From the NCBI GenBank assembly GCA_023653785.1, contig JAMKCH010010158.1, positions 62,001 through 126,000 of the forward strand: a stretch of 64,000 nucleotides of DNA, in the 5' to 3' direction. The position numbers were made by a program, and so were the translations under genes. The notes beneath the pieces were generated by a model that was given only the letters and a program-made list of their open reading frames with translations, was not told where the DNA came from and did no database searches. The first letter of the stretch is position 1. Each line of letters starts with the position of its first letter. Source of the DNA: Ophioderma brevispina (Eukaryota > Echinodermata > Ophiuroidea > Amphilepidida > Ophiodermatidae). Positions 44,745-54,290 of this stretch are shown piece after piece.

Positions 44745-45355
44745 TTTCCAGTTCAAATACTGCATAGATATCTAGCAGTCAATAAATTATTATTCAATAT
44801 GAATAACGTTACATCAAATTTATGCACTTTTTGTAATTCTCAAATTGCGACGATTCGGCATCTCTTTTGGACCTGCTGTATTAGTTCATCTTTTTGGAAG
44901 TTTGTCCAAAGGGATATTTTGAATAACAAACTTAAGCTCAAAGAACAAGATATCCTTTTGGGAATATCAGATCCTCAATATAAAAACTATAATCTATTGG
45001 GCTCGATGAAATAAATCACAGCCAAATGTTGAAGTCCTTAGAAACCAACTAAGATCTCACTTGCAGATTGAGAAATGTTTGTCCCGTTTTGATAACCACA
45101 AATGGAGTGAAATACAATTGTAGTTTGGGATACTGTGTCAATGCCAAATCTTTCGCTATTATACTGTGTAGTTTTTGTTTTTTTTTGTTTTTGTTTTTTT
45201 GTTTTTGTTTTTTTGTTTTTGCAATTCTGTATGATGTTTGTTTTGGTGGAGTCCGGTGGCACGTTATGCATGTCTTTTCTCCTTTGACCACCGGACTCAA
45301 GTACAGGGAATAAAGCTGAAAAAATTGAAATAAAAAAATGAAAAATAATCTTTTC
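44745..45355 (+). mobile_element. Tx1/L1-like LINE C-terminal end with 3' hairpin
   Basis: The frame reads VQILHRYLAVNKLLFNMN, then SNLCTFCNSQIATIRHLFWT and CCISSSFWKF, the C-terminal Cys-x2-Cys..HLFW zinc-knuckle region of Tx1/L1-type ORF2. A shifted frame continues RNQLRSHLQIEKCLSRFD and NHKWSEIQL to the ORF end. A (GTTTTT)n run follows at 45170-45222. The 3' region has an 11-bp perfect stem, GAGTCCGGTGG (45249-45259) with CCACCGGACTC (45289-45299), before an A-rich tail with AATAAA. The hairpin may be the 3' recognition structure of the element. Confidence 0.75.
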
Positions 45356-45609
45356 TCGTGCATATCTAGTGAATCATAAACAAAAAATGAGGTGCTAGGA
45401 TCACGAAATACACCTCTAAACCTGATTACGCAAACTAAGCTTCAATAATTATCTTTATCATCAGGAACAGAAGAGCGACAGGGGAAATGCATTTAGATAA
45501 GCTATCGATACTTCCTTATTGTTTGTTTACAAATTCGAAAGCAAAAACAAACAAAAAACATTTAAGCAAATAAATTATAAAAGTATTATAACGTTTTCCA
45601 TGCACTCAC

Positions 45610-45723
45610 TAGTCGAACAGTTTTGTCCTCCATATCCACTCCTACAGATGCAGGTGTATGAATCGACTTTGTTGTCACAAGAGCCTCCGTTTTGACATGG
45701 GTTAGAAACACACTTATTTGCAT
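45610..45723 (-). CDS. EGF-like domain exon
   Basis: The 114-bp exon (38 codons, phase 1-1) reads NKCVSNPCQNGGSCD then NKVDSYTCICRSGYGG and QNC. All six cysteines have canonical EGF spacing (C-x4-C-x5-C-x8-C-x1-C-x8-C), with the GG and G-Y-x-G landmarks. The acceptor TTTTTCAATAG lies at 45735-45724, and the donor GTGAGT at 45609-45604. Symmetric phase is typical for shuffled EGF exons. There is no stop or frameshift, so it may be a functioning exon of a secreted or membrane protein on the minus strand. The next recognised exon downstream on this strand is the discoidin exon at 27.5 kb. The protein's identity is not fixed by one EGF domain. Confidence 0.85.
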
Positions 45724-45954
45724 CTATTGAAAAATTCAAAGTTCAAATAGTGTGATTCTTCAATATTACTACAGCATTCAGCATTATGTACCGTATTCTG
45801 CAGTTCTTATGATTTTGTTCCTAATTTATTTAGTAAATAAATATACATATATAAATTAGGAACAAATTAATAACAACTGCAGAATGCGATACAAACGGAA
45901 TGCTATGATTTTTAGAAAAATGGTTCAAGTTGTTTAAGATCGCCGGCCGTGCTG

Positions 45955-46050
45955 GTAATAGACCAGTTAACATCTGACGTCAGCATCAATTGTAAATACG
46001 ATGCGCGCGCGCAGTCTCGCAGGCAAAACATTTCGAGGTCACAGCTGTCC
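45955..46050 (+). repeat. Repeat shared (inverted) with 48.89-49.0 kb
   Basis: ATAGACCAGTTAACAT and CTCGCAGGCAAAACATT with GGTCAC occur here and, reverse-complemented, at 48988-48900. Here the sequence leads into a SWIM-domain fragment on the plus strand. There it leads into a THAP fragment on the minus strand. It may be the shared 5' end of one element family. Confidence 0.5.
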
Positions 46051-46079
46051 CAGCATAGTAAACAGCGCTTGACAATCTC

Positions 46080-46640
46080 AGCGTCTATGTGGTGGAAGTT
46101 TTCGCGAACTTTTTTCTTCAAGATATTTATCGGTGAAGATGGAACGAAATGTGAATATGTTAAAGATTTATCTGAAAACAATCGCAGAGAGTACTTGGAG
46201 CGATTGAAAACAAAAATCTGAGGAACAATTACCCTATCCTTATGAGTACGTTCTACTGTGTGGGAGGATAACAAAAAAGATTGCAATCGATGCACTACGG
46301 CGACATGTATATCTACCTCATCCACCCACCAAGCCCATTCGCGCACGAGTCTCTAAAATCATACAGATCCCTTGATGCTTATAATTACTTTTATCGGGTT
46401 ATGTGAAGAAGTGCTTGTTTTACCAAGTTCCTAACTCCCAGTTTTGTTTCATCCGTGCCCTGGTTCACGCGGGGCAGAAGCCAAATGACAAGAGTGCAGT
46501 GAAGGATGCCTGGGTGTGTCTCCACAAGTCTGGACAGATTCTTACCGCAAAATGCACGTGTAGGCCTACAGCTGGGTACGTACATGACATGTACAGGTTT
46601 CCTGATTGGAACTTGTTTACTTCCACATATTATGTACTGT
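46080..46640 (+). pseudogene. SWIM zinc-finger/YqaJ-type element protein fragment
   Basis: One frame reads YVKDLSENNRREYLERLK (46155-46210). A second, frameshifted, reads EEQLPYPYEYVLLC. A third (46403-46660) reads FCFIRALVHAGQKPNDKSAV, then KDAWVCLHKSGQILTAKCTC. This order (a YLERL motif followed by a CxC-type SWIM finger after A-W-V-x-L..G-x-I) is known to me from multi-copy invertebrate proteins that combine a SWIM finger with a YqaJ-type nuclease. The Cys-His second half of the finger and the nuclease are absent. The 144-codon reverse ORF overlapping the start is a shadow. Confidence 0.55.
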
Positions 46641-46670
46641 CCAAATCGACTGTCTGTTAAATATTTAACA

Positions 46671-46945
46671 AATATTGACTGGTCATGAGGATGATGATGG
46701 AGATTATCGCTCCCGAGTTGCTCTAGCATACCTGGCCTATCACCCCGAGGCGTAGTAGCCCAGGTATGCTAGGCCTACATATTATGCTAGGCCTACATAG
46801 TATGCTAGGCCTACATAGTATGCTAGGCCTACATAGTCTAGTAGGCCAGGTATGATAGGCCTACATAGATAGTAGGCCAGGTATGCTAGGCCAACGAGGG
46901 AGCGATAATCTCCATTCATCACCCGATATAAGACCAGTCAATATT
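46671..46945. repeat. Palindrome with 18-bp TAGGCCTA tandem repeats in its loop
   Basis: Outer arms AATATTGACTGGTC (46671-46684) and GACCAGTCAATATT (46932-46945), and inner arms GGAGATTATCGCTCCC (46699-46714) and GGGAGCGATAATCTCC (46898-46913), are exact inverted repeats. CTAGCATACCTGGCCTA at 46723 pairs with TAGGCCAGGTATGCTAG near 46873. The loop contains about five copies of TATGCTAGGCCTACATAG (46763-46870). Confidence 0.9.
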
Positions 46946-47289
46946 CGTTTTATATACCGAATACATAGTCTTTGTTCACTGATTGGTCAAAACTACATCC
47001 CGTGACATTTTATTTTCTATTATTTAGCGTCCCTAGCCTCCTACTCCTAGCTAAGCATGATAGGTGATAGGCTTACCCAAGGCCAAGACCAGACCTAGCT
47101 ATGCCTAGGCTTGGGGTAATTGAGAACTGACACGAAAAAATAATACCAAAAATGTAAGAAGAGGGGCCTACTCACCAATCACCTTGTCCTGAGTGGAAGT
47201 TGAAGAGAAGGATCCAGTTCCAAATCAAAATAATATTATCAAAAAAGTACTGTAAGCTTCCAACTGATGAGCTCCATCGTAGAACTTAA

Positions 47290-47629
47290 AGGGGCATTTC
47301 GTGATCCACAGCCTCGTCCCCCCGACTTACCTCAAAAAAGTTGAGATTTTCATATAATCTGAACCGTTAACATTAGTAATCCATGTGTGCCAAATCTTAC
47401 GTGCAATTTCGGTCTTGTATGTAAGAAATTCGCAATTTTGTATTTTCTGTCTGTAAACGGACAGAAATTATAGCACAGTGGCCTATGGGACCGTGGGAAA
47501 CGCGCATTTGGTCATAACACAAAACCGCAAAGTCGGGATCAGCTAAAAAGTTGTGAATACGCATTTCTCAAGGATATCTATAGTGAACAATGAATAAAAC
47601 AGAAGGTGCTGGAATCACGAAATGCACCT
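47290..47629 (+). mobile_element. 340-bp TTAA-flanked inverted-repeat element (intact copy)
   Basis: TTAA-AGGGGCATTTCGTGATCC at 47286 and GGAATCACGAAATGCACCT-TTAA ending at 47633 give 19-bp terminal inverted repeats and a perfect TTAA target duplication. TTAA duplication is used by piggyBac and Kolobok transposases. The interior is non-coding. It is the reference for the interrupted copy at 44254-45415. Confidence 0.9.
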
Positions 47630-47639
47630 TTAAGTCTTA

Positions 47640-48660
47640 TCACTCGCTCATCCAGTGGCAGTGTTTCGTTGCTCATATCCTTCACATTACCTGCATCCAG
47701 CATTGAGCCTGCATACGTCTGCCTTTTTGTGTTTCTACTTTTCTTGTTTTAACCTTCATAACCTAGAAGCTCACGTCTGCTAACACTTGGTCATGATTAG
47801 ATTAGAAATTAAACACATTTGTTTTGATAATTATTCAGCTATAGTTGATTTCAAGGTCACATATCATGTGTCCAAGGGAGGTTGATATCAGCGCATTTTG
47901 ACCACCCTCTATATTCCTGTTGCACTAATTACATGTATTGGTACAAAATGAAATTCAAGATGATACCTTTACACAAACATGTAATAATGAATGCTATTTT
48001 AGCTCAAAATTTTTCTTTAAAGGTGCGTGTTCCGATCGTCTTTGGGACCCCCCCCCCCAAATTTACCCGGAAGTAGTATCGATTTTGATATCAGGTGAAA
48101 GGCTGTATTTTTCTCATTGTCGTCCTGAAATTTGAGCCCTCAAATCCATTTTATTCCCAAGATATAAACAAAAAACCGCCGTTTTAGTGGTTAACCATCA
48201 ATATTAGCACAGTATTGAATAGGGCTTTGCAAAATGCATTATTGCGTCTACCATCAAAACCGCAAGGTTGTTTCCCACGGTACTTGACGGGGTGTATGTG
48301 CAAGTGCCAGGCTCGCATATCGAGTAGAGAACACAATACACATAAATCGGAACAAGCACCTTTAAGGGAAAAAATACATTAAATTCAATTACTTTTTGCA
48401 TCCTGTATAGCACACATGCCTATTCTAATGTGCTACAAATAACACATTGCCTGAAAGGGATTTATTAGTACATTCCAAATATAAATATATATATTTTTTT
48501 CATTTTCATAATGTCTGGAACTTGTTAAAAAGAAATGTTATTTTTATGTTCTTTTTTGTCTTATCACCCTGTATATTTGTTAGTGCACCCTAAATATCCA
48601 TTTAAACTTAAGCTTTACAATCCTTGTAATATGCTCTTCATAAAAATGTATACATTTGTA
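47640..48660. other. No gene recognised
   Basis: Short frames only. A C run is at 48049-48057. CCAAATTTACCCGGAAGTAG follows but no termini were identified. Confidence 0.35.
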
Positions 48661-48669
48661 GAATTTGGA

Positions 48670-48795
48670 TCACAGTTTTGGAGCTATAATGAGAAATAGG
48701 CATGTAGGGTAAAAATGCAGTCGATTTTCACCGCTATTTGCGCCTTTTGGAGTCCTTCGATTAGCGCAACCGACGAAACAGTAACTGTCTGGCAT
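48670..48795 (-). pseudogene. THAP-type zinc-finger N-terminal fragment
   Basis: From ATG (48795-48793) the minus strand reads MPDSYCFVGCANRRTPKGAN, then SGENRLHFYP. This matches the start of THAP domains: Met, C-x4-C with hydrophobic spacing, Asn-Arg, then a [FH]-F-x-x-P-like block. The second zinc pair and AVPTM box are missing; the frame runs into unrelated residues and stops. THAP domains bind DNA in P-element-like transposases and host regulators. The repeat upstream (48.9 kb) suggests an element origin. Confidence 0.5.
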
Positions 48796-48894
48796 TGTTG
48801 ATTTATGCAGGGCAGTAAATATAATTAGAACAATATTTATGGTGATATTCAAAGCGTGTTATGACGATAATAAATTAAACTCAACCGATCTACT

Positions 48895-49025
48895 ATACAG
48901 CGGTATACAGTGACCGCTAATGTTTTGCCTGCGAGCAGCTACTTCCGGGTCACGTGACCGACTCAGAACGTAAACAATGTTAACTGGTCTATACGGAGGT
49001 CGCCGGTTCGAATCCGTCCAAGCGC
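48895..49025. repeat. Repeat with tRNA-like B box
   Basis: 48900-48990 is the inverted relative of 45955-46050. Directly adjacent, GTCGCCGGTTCGAATCC (49000-49016) is a perfect B box as in tRNA-derived SINEs, but no clear A box was found, so it is a SINE relic at most. The reverse frame reading SNRRP across it is a known artefact of B-box translation. Confidence 0.4.
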
Positions 49026-49092
49026 ACATGTTTTTTTCAACACTTACGTGCGCTGACCATCTCAAGGAAATATTAATAAATATATTCATTTA

Positions 49093-49745
49093 GGGAGGTG
49101 GCCGGTTGTGGAATCTGACCACAAACTATTAGAGAATATCATGAAAAAGCCAATTGACAAAGCCCCTCTCAGACTTCAAAAGACACGCATAAGTATGCGC
49201 CGATGCAGCAATATGATCAAGATGTGAAATACAAAAACATGTAAGGAATTATTCATAGCTGACAAACTTAGCAGGGCTCTTGGGCATACCTACCTGAAGT
49301 AGATGATTTACCAGTTCAGGGCCCTATAGAAGTTCATTTGGTCAAAGACCAAACACCAATCAGTGATGAAAAAATTTGAAGTTTTTAAAACCGAAACTTC
49401 AAAAGATCCTGCACTGTCAAAAGTGTTGCAGAATGTGATCGATGGTTGGCCTGAGAATGTAAAAGATTCCCCCATCTGAAGTAGAACCATACTTCACAAA
49501 CGGATACTTTTTAAAGATACCAAAATTGTTGTGTCATCAACTTAGAGGAAAGAAATGTTGGGAAAAAATCATGAGAGCCATCAGGGCATAGAAAGTGTAC
49601 ACAAAGAGCAAGAGAGTGGAATGATGACACAGATATAATTTGGTCTCCCAGTGCAGTAAATGTAAAATCAATGCAAATTAACCAGCAGAGACAGCCTCTC
49701 AATATATTGATATATCGGACCAACCATTGCTGCTCTTCAAAGTGC
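49093..49745 (+). pseudogene. Ty3/gypsy pol remnant: RNase H end to integrase zinc finger
   Basis: Degenerate coding sequence with several stops and shifts. Near 49107 it reads VVESDHKLLENIMKKP, the RNase H motif. Near 49235 it reads KELFIADKLSRALG, the end of RNase H. Near 49330 it reads EVHLVKDQTPISDEK, the linker. Near 49555 a His-x3-His pair (HESHQG) is followed near 49650 by Cys-x2-Cys (CSKCK), the HHCC finger of integrase. RT, the integrase core and LTRs are not seen. It is a dead LTR-retrotransposon fragment. Confidence 0.8.
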
Positions 49746-50224
49746 AGTTGACTTACTTGAGTATGACGGTGCTCAGTGTTGCATTGTAGTTCATTAATGC
49801 TTAATATCCCGAAAATGTAGACATTTCACTTTCAAGCTGTATACTGCTTCAAATCCAATTTCGTAGCTATACATTGGAATTTCTTAGAAGAGACAGTACA
49901 AGGGAGAGTAAAACTCACCTGTCAAACTTTAAAACAGTATATCAATGTAATTAAAGGGTAGCCATAATTTCTGATGGTTAATCGTTTCACAGAGGTTCAG
50001 TGGAGGATTTAAAGTTTGAAGTGGTTTTACAAAAGTTATGAATTCAAAACCAAAAGTTGGCAAAGCAAATTTTGGGAGATTGATAACTTTGTCGCTTATT
50101 TGGAAAGTTGTACATATAATGTACAAGGTGTGCGTGTTAAGTGAAAAGCTAAAGGCTTTATTGAGGGGAAAACGGAGTGGTGTGTAACGCACGGTGATGA
50201 ATGTTTCCCTAGATGGTGTAACAA

Positions 50225-50445
50225 ATATCCTTATTTAGAATATTAAAAATACGTGGATGTGATTGTTATAGAAACTCGTGAAGTAAACACATGCTTTGCT
50301 CAAATGGTTGTATTACATGTTACATTACCTATTGTCTTAATGTCGACTGTTGTTTTAATCTGTTGTGATGGGCTGATTGTGTTTTGCACTTCAGTATTTC
50401 TGAAAAGAAATGAGAAATCATCAAGGCTGTTTAAGGCCCAAAAAA
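50225..50445 (+). repeat. Triplicated segment, copy 1 (CTGTTGTTTTAATCTG)
   Basis: TACATTACCTATTGTCTTAA then TGTCGACTGTTGTTTT, TGTTGTGATGG and CTGAAAAGAAATGAGAAAT recur at 51255-51355 and, more diverged, at 51740-51850. An upstream block (GTGAAGT..ACACATGCTTTGCTCA) recurs at about 50918. Translated, the copies share LPI..MSTVVL..(V/C)..(D/G). Coding origin is possible but unproven. Confidence 0.6.
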
Positions 50446-51239
50446 CAAGTTTGTCTCAGGAAGGACCGCACGCATTATGTTTAAAAATGGTTGGTTTTAC
50501 CCGCCATATTATTCTTTTTTAGGTTTTACTCACCTTAAATTTTTTTGTAAACAATTTCGAAAAAAATAAAATTTGGCCGAAAAATGGAAAAAGAGGGCCA
50601 ACAAATGCATTAAAAAAAACGAATTTCGCATAGCATATTTTTCTAAAAAAAAAGAAACGCATTTCGCATTGCTGTTCACATCGTCTTGAGACAAACTTGT
50701 TTATTTTGCCTGGAATACAATGAAACCTGGTAGACGTTTTCATATAGAAGTCCATTGTTGACAATGCCGGATTGCCATTCTTCCGTCATTGCGCTGAATT
50801 GACGTTGTGCCCCAGTAGTAGTAGCAATTGTAATACCTATTTGCATCCATCAATGGGACTGCCTATATGAAACTCTCCACAAAATACTTGGGTGACTGTT
50901 GCTAGACAACATGTGAAGTGAAACACATGCTTTGCTCATAATGGCTGTCTTACATTTCTGATCAATGGAAGTGGAGAGAGTCAAGACGGGTGTTTCTATT
51001 CTTTACGTGTGTTTAGTCGCCTAACTACAGATATAAAATAATCGGAAAGGGGAGATAGAGTTATTTTTTCTTAGATCTAGGGGCCATTTCCATCTAAAAA
51101 ATAAGGCAGGGGTCAACTCCGTAACTTTTCGTCCATTTTTTTAAAGTGGCAAAAATGGCATTAGGAGATGTTAGGTATATGGTAACTTCTTGCGCAATAA
51201 TGTGTTTTTATATACTCTATAAAATATTTCCATTGTTCC

Positions 51240-51360
51240 CGTTGTTATTTCTAACAGTTACATTACCTATTGCAGTAATGTCGACTGTTGTTTTATCTGT
51301 TGTGATGGCTGATGTGTTTCGCACTTCAGTAGTTTCTGAAAAGAAATGAGAAATAATCAA
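51240..51360 (+). repeat. Triplicated segment, copy 2
   Basis: Its frame reads TVTLPIAVMSTVVLSVVMAD then VFRTSVVSEKK, ending in TGA. The segment is about 85-90% identical in DNA to copy 1 over about 100 bp. The hydrophobic run is long enough for a membrane helix, if translated. Confidence 0.6.
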
Positions 51361-51409
51361 TTGCTTGGTTCAATTGAAGACCATTTAACTCGCTTGTCAT
51401 GCTTCAGCT

Positions 51410-51593
51410 CTTTTTCGGGGGGGGGCAAAGGGGTCACATATATTTTCAGGGGGAAAGCACAATTTATTAGTATAGTATAGGCCTATGTTGTTTTCACTGT
51501 AAATTGGCACGCGGGCAGAAAATCAATATTTTTCCAGGGGGCAAGATTCCCCACAGTGGGGCAGCTGCCGCCCTACCCCCGGTTACGCCACTG
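51410..51593. mobile_element. Truncated relative of the 40.4-kb hAT-like MITE
   Basis: It ends CCCCCGGTTACGCCACTG at 51593, matching the right terminus of 40358-40567. The interior has G/C runs (GGGGGGGGGGCAAAGGGG, CAGTGGGGCAGC). No left CAGTG terminus or target duplication was found. Confidence 0.55.
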
Positions 51594-51734
51594 AATGGGG
51601 GCTGTTAATGTCAGTCATATTGTACGTTTTTATAATTGGCTGCCAAAATATGAAAATGTGATACATCCTTGATTTATGATATTAGGCTTAGGCATTATAT
51701 AAATCCTCAGCATTTATTTTATTTTCATATTGTT

Positions 51735-51850
51735 TCAATTTTTCAATTATTTTACCTATTGTAATGATATCGACTGTTGTTCTATCTGTTGTGATGTCTA
51801 TTGTGGTTGGCACCTCAGTAGTCTCTGGAAAAAATTACAAATAATGACTG
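51735..51850 (+). repeat. Triplicated segment, copy 3
   Basis: TTTACCTATTGTAATGATAT, then CGACTGTTGTTCTATCTGTT, GTGATG and CAGTAGTCTCTGGAAAAAA parallels copies 1 and 2. The frame reads LPIVMISTVVLSVVMSIVV, conserving the hydrophobic pattern. Confidence 0.55.
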
Positions 51851-51973
51851 CTTATAGTTCAAATGCATAATATTGTAACATAAATTGCTTTACATAATGA
51901 CACACTTTTGTAGTGTTTTTTTTTTCTACTAAAGTGTCACTTGACTAGAATTATGGGGTTATTTTGAGGTTAA

Positions 51974-52528
51974 CCCTCGTCTTACCAAGGGACCCCCCCA
52001 ATGAACTTTGTTCTGGTGCGCTAAAATGCCAAAAACGTTCGTAAAAAGATTATAGGTAATCATTCTCTCATCCTTTCTGGTCATTTAAAAAAAATGTGAA
52101 GGTAGCACCAGTCCTTCACCGGGGTCAGGGTATGCCGTCAAGTCGAAGGGTAGAGGTTGGTTTCCACCTACGGATATTTTATGGTACATTTTTTTTTAAA
52201 ATATTATGCACAGTATGGCTCTATGTTTATGTAAAGCTAGAAAATTGCCTTCATTTAGAGCTGAAAACCGCATGGAAATCCGATATTCCTACCATTTTAG
52301 CGCAAAATTGGAGTTTCGCCTATTTTCTATGGAAAATGCCAACTTTGCTGGCTCGCAGACTTTATGACGTCATTGTGACGCCATAACAGGTATGCTGGTA
52401 CTTATTTTGGTATCAATGGAAAGAGGAGGACCATACCTATCCACTGGTATCAAAACCATAAGCATCGGGTGCTTTGTAACGGATTCCCGAGGGGACCGTT
52501 TTACAAAAAAAGCTTGGTAAGACGAGGG
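51974..52528. mobile_element. piggyBac-like MITE, TTAA-CCCTCG termini, 555 bp
   Basis: TTAA-CCCTCGTCTTACCAAG at 51970 and CTTGGTAAGACGAGGG-TTAA ending at 52532 form perfect 16-bp terminal inverted repeats with TTAA on both sides. CCC..GGG termini with TTAA duplication are diagnostic of piggyBac-type elements. There is no transposase. It is related to 33585-34440. An end-like phrase at 44236-44253 suggests a third copy. Confidence 0.9.
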
Positions 52529-52559
52529 TTAATCGTATGATATATATTATATATACATT

Positions 52560-53155
52560 TATATATAGTCAAGGGTAGCGCGATGCCGTAAGTTAATATA
52601 GAATCATAGGTGCTAACATAACACACATAACCGCATTTGAAGTATTTTTTTTAAATGGCCATTAGGCCAATAAAGAAGGAAAAGCCAATTGGAAAGAAAG
52701 AAAGATCAGAGTAGAAGAAAGCCTCAAAAGATCATCCGCCGGGAATCGAACCCGAGTCTCTTGCGTACATGGCAAGTGTGATAACCATTAAACCACGAGT
52801 TCCACACGGCTGAGAAACAACTTTTCAGGTGATATAGCTATATAGCTAAATTGCTATATAGGTGGCGCCATAACAGTATATTTAACAGAGTCAAGGGTGG
52901 CGCTATGCGGTAAGTAAAATCATAGGTGCTAAAGGGTACGCACATACCCGCAATTTTTATTTTTTTTTAAATGGCCGTTAGGTATACTCTGATCTTTCTT
53001 TCTTTCCAATTGACTTGTTCTTCTTTATAGGCCCAAACGGTCTAAAAAAATATACTAAAATCCGGTTATGGTGGCGTACCCTTTAGCATCGATGATTTTA
53101 TATTAACTTACCGCATAAATCCACACCCTTGACTCTGTTAAATATCCAACAAAGG
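52560..53155. repeat. Foldback cluster: three copies of one unit around a tRNA-like core
   Basis: The unit starts GTCAAGGGT(A/G)GCGC, continues GGTAAGT..AATCATAGGTGC and ends with GGAAAGAAAGAAAGATCAGA. It occurs forward at 52566-52715, forward and shortened at 52890-52985, and inverted at 52990-53150. The last two form a hairpin, and the outer two bracket a tRNA-like segment at 52737-52806. Confidence 0.75.
52737..52806 (-). mobile_element. tRNA-like SINE head
   Basis: The minus strand has A box GTGGTTTAATGGTTA (52796-52782), an anticodon-type stem CTTGC/GCAAG around a CATGTAC loop, and B box GGGTTCGATTCCC (52753-52741). The base before the anticodon is not U, and the acceptor arms do not pair, so it is not called as a functional tRNA. 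Confidence 0.55.
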
Positions 53156-53159
53156 CCAG

Positions 53160-53950
53160 CCATCCAGCATTAGTCGTCACTCATTAGTCCTACGATCCCG
53201 TTAACGGTAACTCGAGTAACGACTTCATTACCATAGTTCTAACCTTTGAATTTTTAATTCGCTCCCTCTTAATTGAGTTGGGCACTTCCTTATATCAAAC
53301 GGTAGTCCTGATAATATGTCCGTTAATGTTTTAGATAATACATTGTGTGTTGTGTGTTTGTGATGTGTGATTCGATCAAGCAAAATGATTCTGAAGGTCG
53401 GTCAAATCTATATATATATATATATATAATATAATATATGATATACATATTATATATGATCTCTATATATATTATATGATACTATATAATGAATTAATTT
53501 GAGTACTTTCATAACCACGCTCAATCAAACAAGATTCACTGTCAAGGTAATCTAAGGTGGAGATGAAATTCTCTCTCTCTCTCTCTTTCCTCTTAGTTTG
53601 CCGCCTCGATTCTTACTTTTCAAATCATCGCAGCCAATCAATTCCTGCAACTTTGAGATTCTTCATAATTACAAGAAGCACTGATTGTTGGTGTAGAAAT
53701 TGTCCTCGGTTCCTGCCGGGGCAATTGTATTTATCCCTCCAAACATTAATCTTGGTACATTTGCATGCTCTTTCATTCAAGGATTGGCCAGGTTGCCTCT
53801 CTATCATAACATACCATGGATTCACAGTCCCCAAAACACTGCGTAAAAATATTGTATATTGACATATTAATTTATCTATTATAATGTTTCATAAAGCGTT
53901 TTCCAGAGGTGTTAAGCCCTTCTTCCAATCTACTTAATGCAGCTTAATGA
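53160..53950. other. Microsatellites; no gene recognised
   Basis: Contains imperfect (TA)n at 53409-53490 and (TC)n at about 53571-53588. A forward frame of 101 codons (53557-53862) is not recognised. Confidence 0.4.
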
Positions 53951-53954
53951 TTAA

Positions 53955-54290
53955 TAAATGTATATTCTTGACCTCTCGAAGGCATTTGGAATAACCATAA
54001 ACCATGAAATTCTTTTTTCGAAAACTCTTCATTATGGTATCCGCAGTACTGCCTTCGAGTGGTTCAAGTTTACCCTCAGTATAGATTTCAATACGTCCTC
54101 ACGTCCTTCAACCCAGCAATAAATCTTCTTTTAAAAACAAGTCTCTTGTGGTGTCCCTCAAGGGTCGGTCTTAGGCATTACTCTTTATTTTATCATCAAT
54201 GATATATAAATCATACTAGCAATTATTTGACTTTTAATCCTGTATGCTGATGATACAAATAGTTTGGCTTCACTAAAGACTTAAACATCT
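53955..54290 (+). pseudogene. CR1/jockey-type LINE RT fragment (broken)
   Basis: Too broken to appear as an open frame. In successive frames it reads YILDLSKAFGITINHEILF, LHYGIRSTAFEWFKF, VSCGVPQGSVLGITLYFII and LILYADDTNSLA, the A, B and C blocks of a non-LTR RT, with catalytic YADD present and the FDTI-type block altered to FGIT. Stops and shifts separate the blocks. It is followed by dispersed repeat copy B. Confidence 0.8.

Larger units (their letters stand above)
44254..45415 (+). mobile_element. TTAA-type inverted-repeat element split by two nested insertions
   Basis: The left end TTAA-AGGGGCATTTCGTGATCCAC (44250) and right end GGATCACGAAATACACCT-CTAA (45398-45419) are the termini of the same element that is intact at 47290-47629. 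Internal blocks also match (CCACAGCCTCGTCCCCC, TCTGAACCGTT, TCTGTCCGTAAACGGACA, AGTGGCCT). Inserted inside are the MITE at 44362-44545 and a Tx1-like LINE end at about 44745-45355. Just left of TTAA lies TTTGGTAAGCGAGGG, resembling the right end of the 52-kb element. Confidence 0.8.

Noticed and set aside
45912..46346. 144-codon reverse-strand frame
   Set aside because: Antisense to the SWIM-type fragment, whose motifs are clear on the plus strand.
48859..49089. Reverse frame with SNRRP
   Set aside because: Typical mistranslation of a tRNA-type B box in reverse; not a protein.
52737..52806. Functional tRNA gene
   Set aside because: The base before the anticodon is not U and the acceptor ends are unpaired; embedded in a repeated foldback unit.
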